Shown here piece by piece: positions 63,039 to 64,000 of a DNA stretch of 64,000 nucleotides (the first letter of the stretch is position 1; the number at the start of each line of letters is the position of its first letter). The notes under the pieces were generated by a model. It was given only the letters and a program-made list of their open reading frames with translations. It had not been told where the DNA came from and did no database searches. A program made the translations under genes and the position numbers. Origin of the DNA: Fictibacillus nanhaiensis (GTDB taxonomy: Bacteria; Bacillota; Bacilli; Bacillales; Fictibacillaceae); NCBI RefSeq assembly GCF_019801215.1, contig NZ_JAHVJO010000001.1:806001-870000 (forward strand), written 5' to 3'.

Positions 63039-64000
63039 GTTTTTTGCTCATTTTTACGAACAAAGGGATAGAATAAGATGCCTGAACTAAGAAGTGCGAT
63101 TCCAAACAAAAAGGTTTTCATGTCAGCGGTTCCTGCGTAAATAACCCAAATTGAATAAAGTGCAGCGAGTGCAGCTATTATCGCATCCGTTATTCGTTTA
63201 TTCTTAGCTCCTTTATACGTCTCGCCATTGATGACGAGCTTTAATTGATATAGCGATGCAACGATATACGGAACTAAAAAGGCAAGAGTTGCAATGAAAA
63301 TCATGAAATCAAATGCTTGTGCCATGGATTGTGAGACGACTGACAATAAAAAGAGCTGTGTGCATAAATTTGTAACCCACAAAGAAAAAACAGGTGCTCC
63401 TTTGTTGTTTTCTTTTAAAAAAGCAGGGATGAACATTTTTTGTTTGGCTGCTTGAAACGGCACTTCAGCTGACAGAAGAACCCATCCGATTGTAGCACCG
63501 AAAAGAGATATCACTCCTAATAAAGCCATAATCTTACTGCCTGAAGGGCCGATGGATACCATTAACGCATCAACTAACGGTTTTTGAGAAGAAACGAGTT
63601 CATTCTGTGTCAATGTTCCCATAACCAATAATGTGATACTTAAATATAGTGCTAATGCAATTAATAGTCCGAGTATTGTAGCTTTTTTTACGTCACTCTT
63701 TTTCTTTGCACGGGTTGAGAAGACTACAGCTGACTCGACACCAACAAATGCCCAAAGTGTTGCGATTGCAGCATGATTGATTTGATTAAAGTATCCGGCA
63801 GTCACACCACCTTCACCTTCTATTGGTTCATAAAAAGGAATAAGGTTACTTTTCTCAAAAGCATATAAACAAGCAAAGATGAATAATAAAAAGCCTAAAA
63901 CTTTAGCAGCGGTTGCGATAAAGTTTACTTTTCCTGCACCTTCAATTCCATTTAGAATTAATGCATGAACCCCCCATAGCAAAATGGTACACACGATAAA
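63020..64000 (-). CDS. APC-family basic amino acid/polyamine antiporter, C-terminal part (cut by window edge)
   Basis: The last 326 codons are present, and the frame is open to the right edge. About nine membrane segments can be seen. Motifs such as GVESAVVFSTRAKKKSDVKKAT and GATIGWVLLSAEVPFQAAKQ with FIPAFLKENNKGAPVFSLW match arginine/ornithine- or lysine-type antiporters (ArcD/YvsH-like). The start lies outside the window, so the substrate is uncertain. Confidence 0.85.
   Translation of the reverse strand, partial: FIVCTILLWGVHALILNGIEGAGKVNFIATAAKVLGFLLFIFACLYAFEKSNLIPFYEPIEGEGGVTAGYFNQINHAAIATLWAFVGVESAVVFSTRAKKKSDVKKATILGLLIALALYLSITLLVMGTLTQNELVSSQKPLVDALMVSIGPSGSKIMALLGVISLFGATIGWVLLSAEVPFQAAKQKMFIPAFLKENNKGAPVFSLWVTNLCTQLFLLSVVSQSMAQAFDFMIFIATLAFLVPYIVASLYQLKLVINGETYKGAKNKRITDAIIAALAALYSIWVIYAGTADMKTFLFGIALLSSGILFYPFVRKNEQKTKPADE

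Overview
The window reads as ordinary chromosome of a low-GC, spore-forming member of the Bacillaceae. The evidence is gene content and synteny-style pairs familiar from Bacillus: gltA/gltC divergent, odhA-odhB, yppG next to yppC, a ywcB/ywcA-type pair, kapB, brxB, a PerR-type katA, T-box leaders, strong Shine-Dalgarno sites with frequent GTG/TTG starts, and a SpoVB-like flippase and YjcZ-like peptide that fit a sporulating cell. The genus cannot be fixed from what is visible. I see no prophage, integrase, transposase, CRISPR array or rRNA operon.

Layout. 1-1.8 kb: start of glutamate synthase (cut by the window) and its divergent regulator gltC. 1.8-7.3 kb: small accessory genes (HEPN-like/CBS fusion, GNAT, M24 peptidase, SpoVB-like flippase, an orphan, TspO-like protein). 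7.4-14.7 kb: a two-subunit ABC exporter, a Rieske/FAD oxidoreductase and an ABC-F protein preceded by a leader peptide and a terminator hairpin. 14.8-17.1 kb: c-di-AMP-type CBS-ACT protein and katA with a PerR box. 17.3-24.5 kb: aromatic amino acid block; a Tyr-type T-box controls aroC-aroB-tyrA-aroA-pheC on the minus strand and the divergent aroF supplies DAHP and chorismate mutase activity. 24.5-30.5 kb: small protein, quinone reductase, a tandem-repeat patch, odhAB. 30.6-34.6 kb: rarD, and argS plus a phosphotransferase under an Arg-type T-box. 34.6-46.3 kb: MATE and EamA transporters, MsrAB, an SGNH hydrolase, proC, yppG/yppC, DUF502, D-amino acid transaminase, and a secreted phospholipase D-like protein. 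46.5-54.8 kb: nadE, kapB, trhO, tRNA-Arg, DUF2203, amidase, threonine aldolase and an RsmJ-like methyltransferase. 54.9-64 kb: MMPL transporter, plsY, YjcZ-like peptide, brxB, pncA/mgtC, acetate-type symporter and a basic amino acid antiporter cut by the window end.

The most notable points are: a cyclohexadienyl dehydratase (PheC-like) without signal peptide as last gene of the aro operon, which together with TyrA and the AroF chorismate mutase would supply the terminal Phe and Tyr steps locally; a 39-residue leader ORF plus attenuator before the ABC-F gene, suggesting antibiotic-sensing control; an argS-phosphotransferase pair under an arginine T-box; a HEPN-like domain fused to CBS domains; and two decayed copies of a dispersed repeat. 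Most of the rest is housekeeping.
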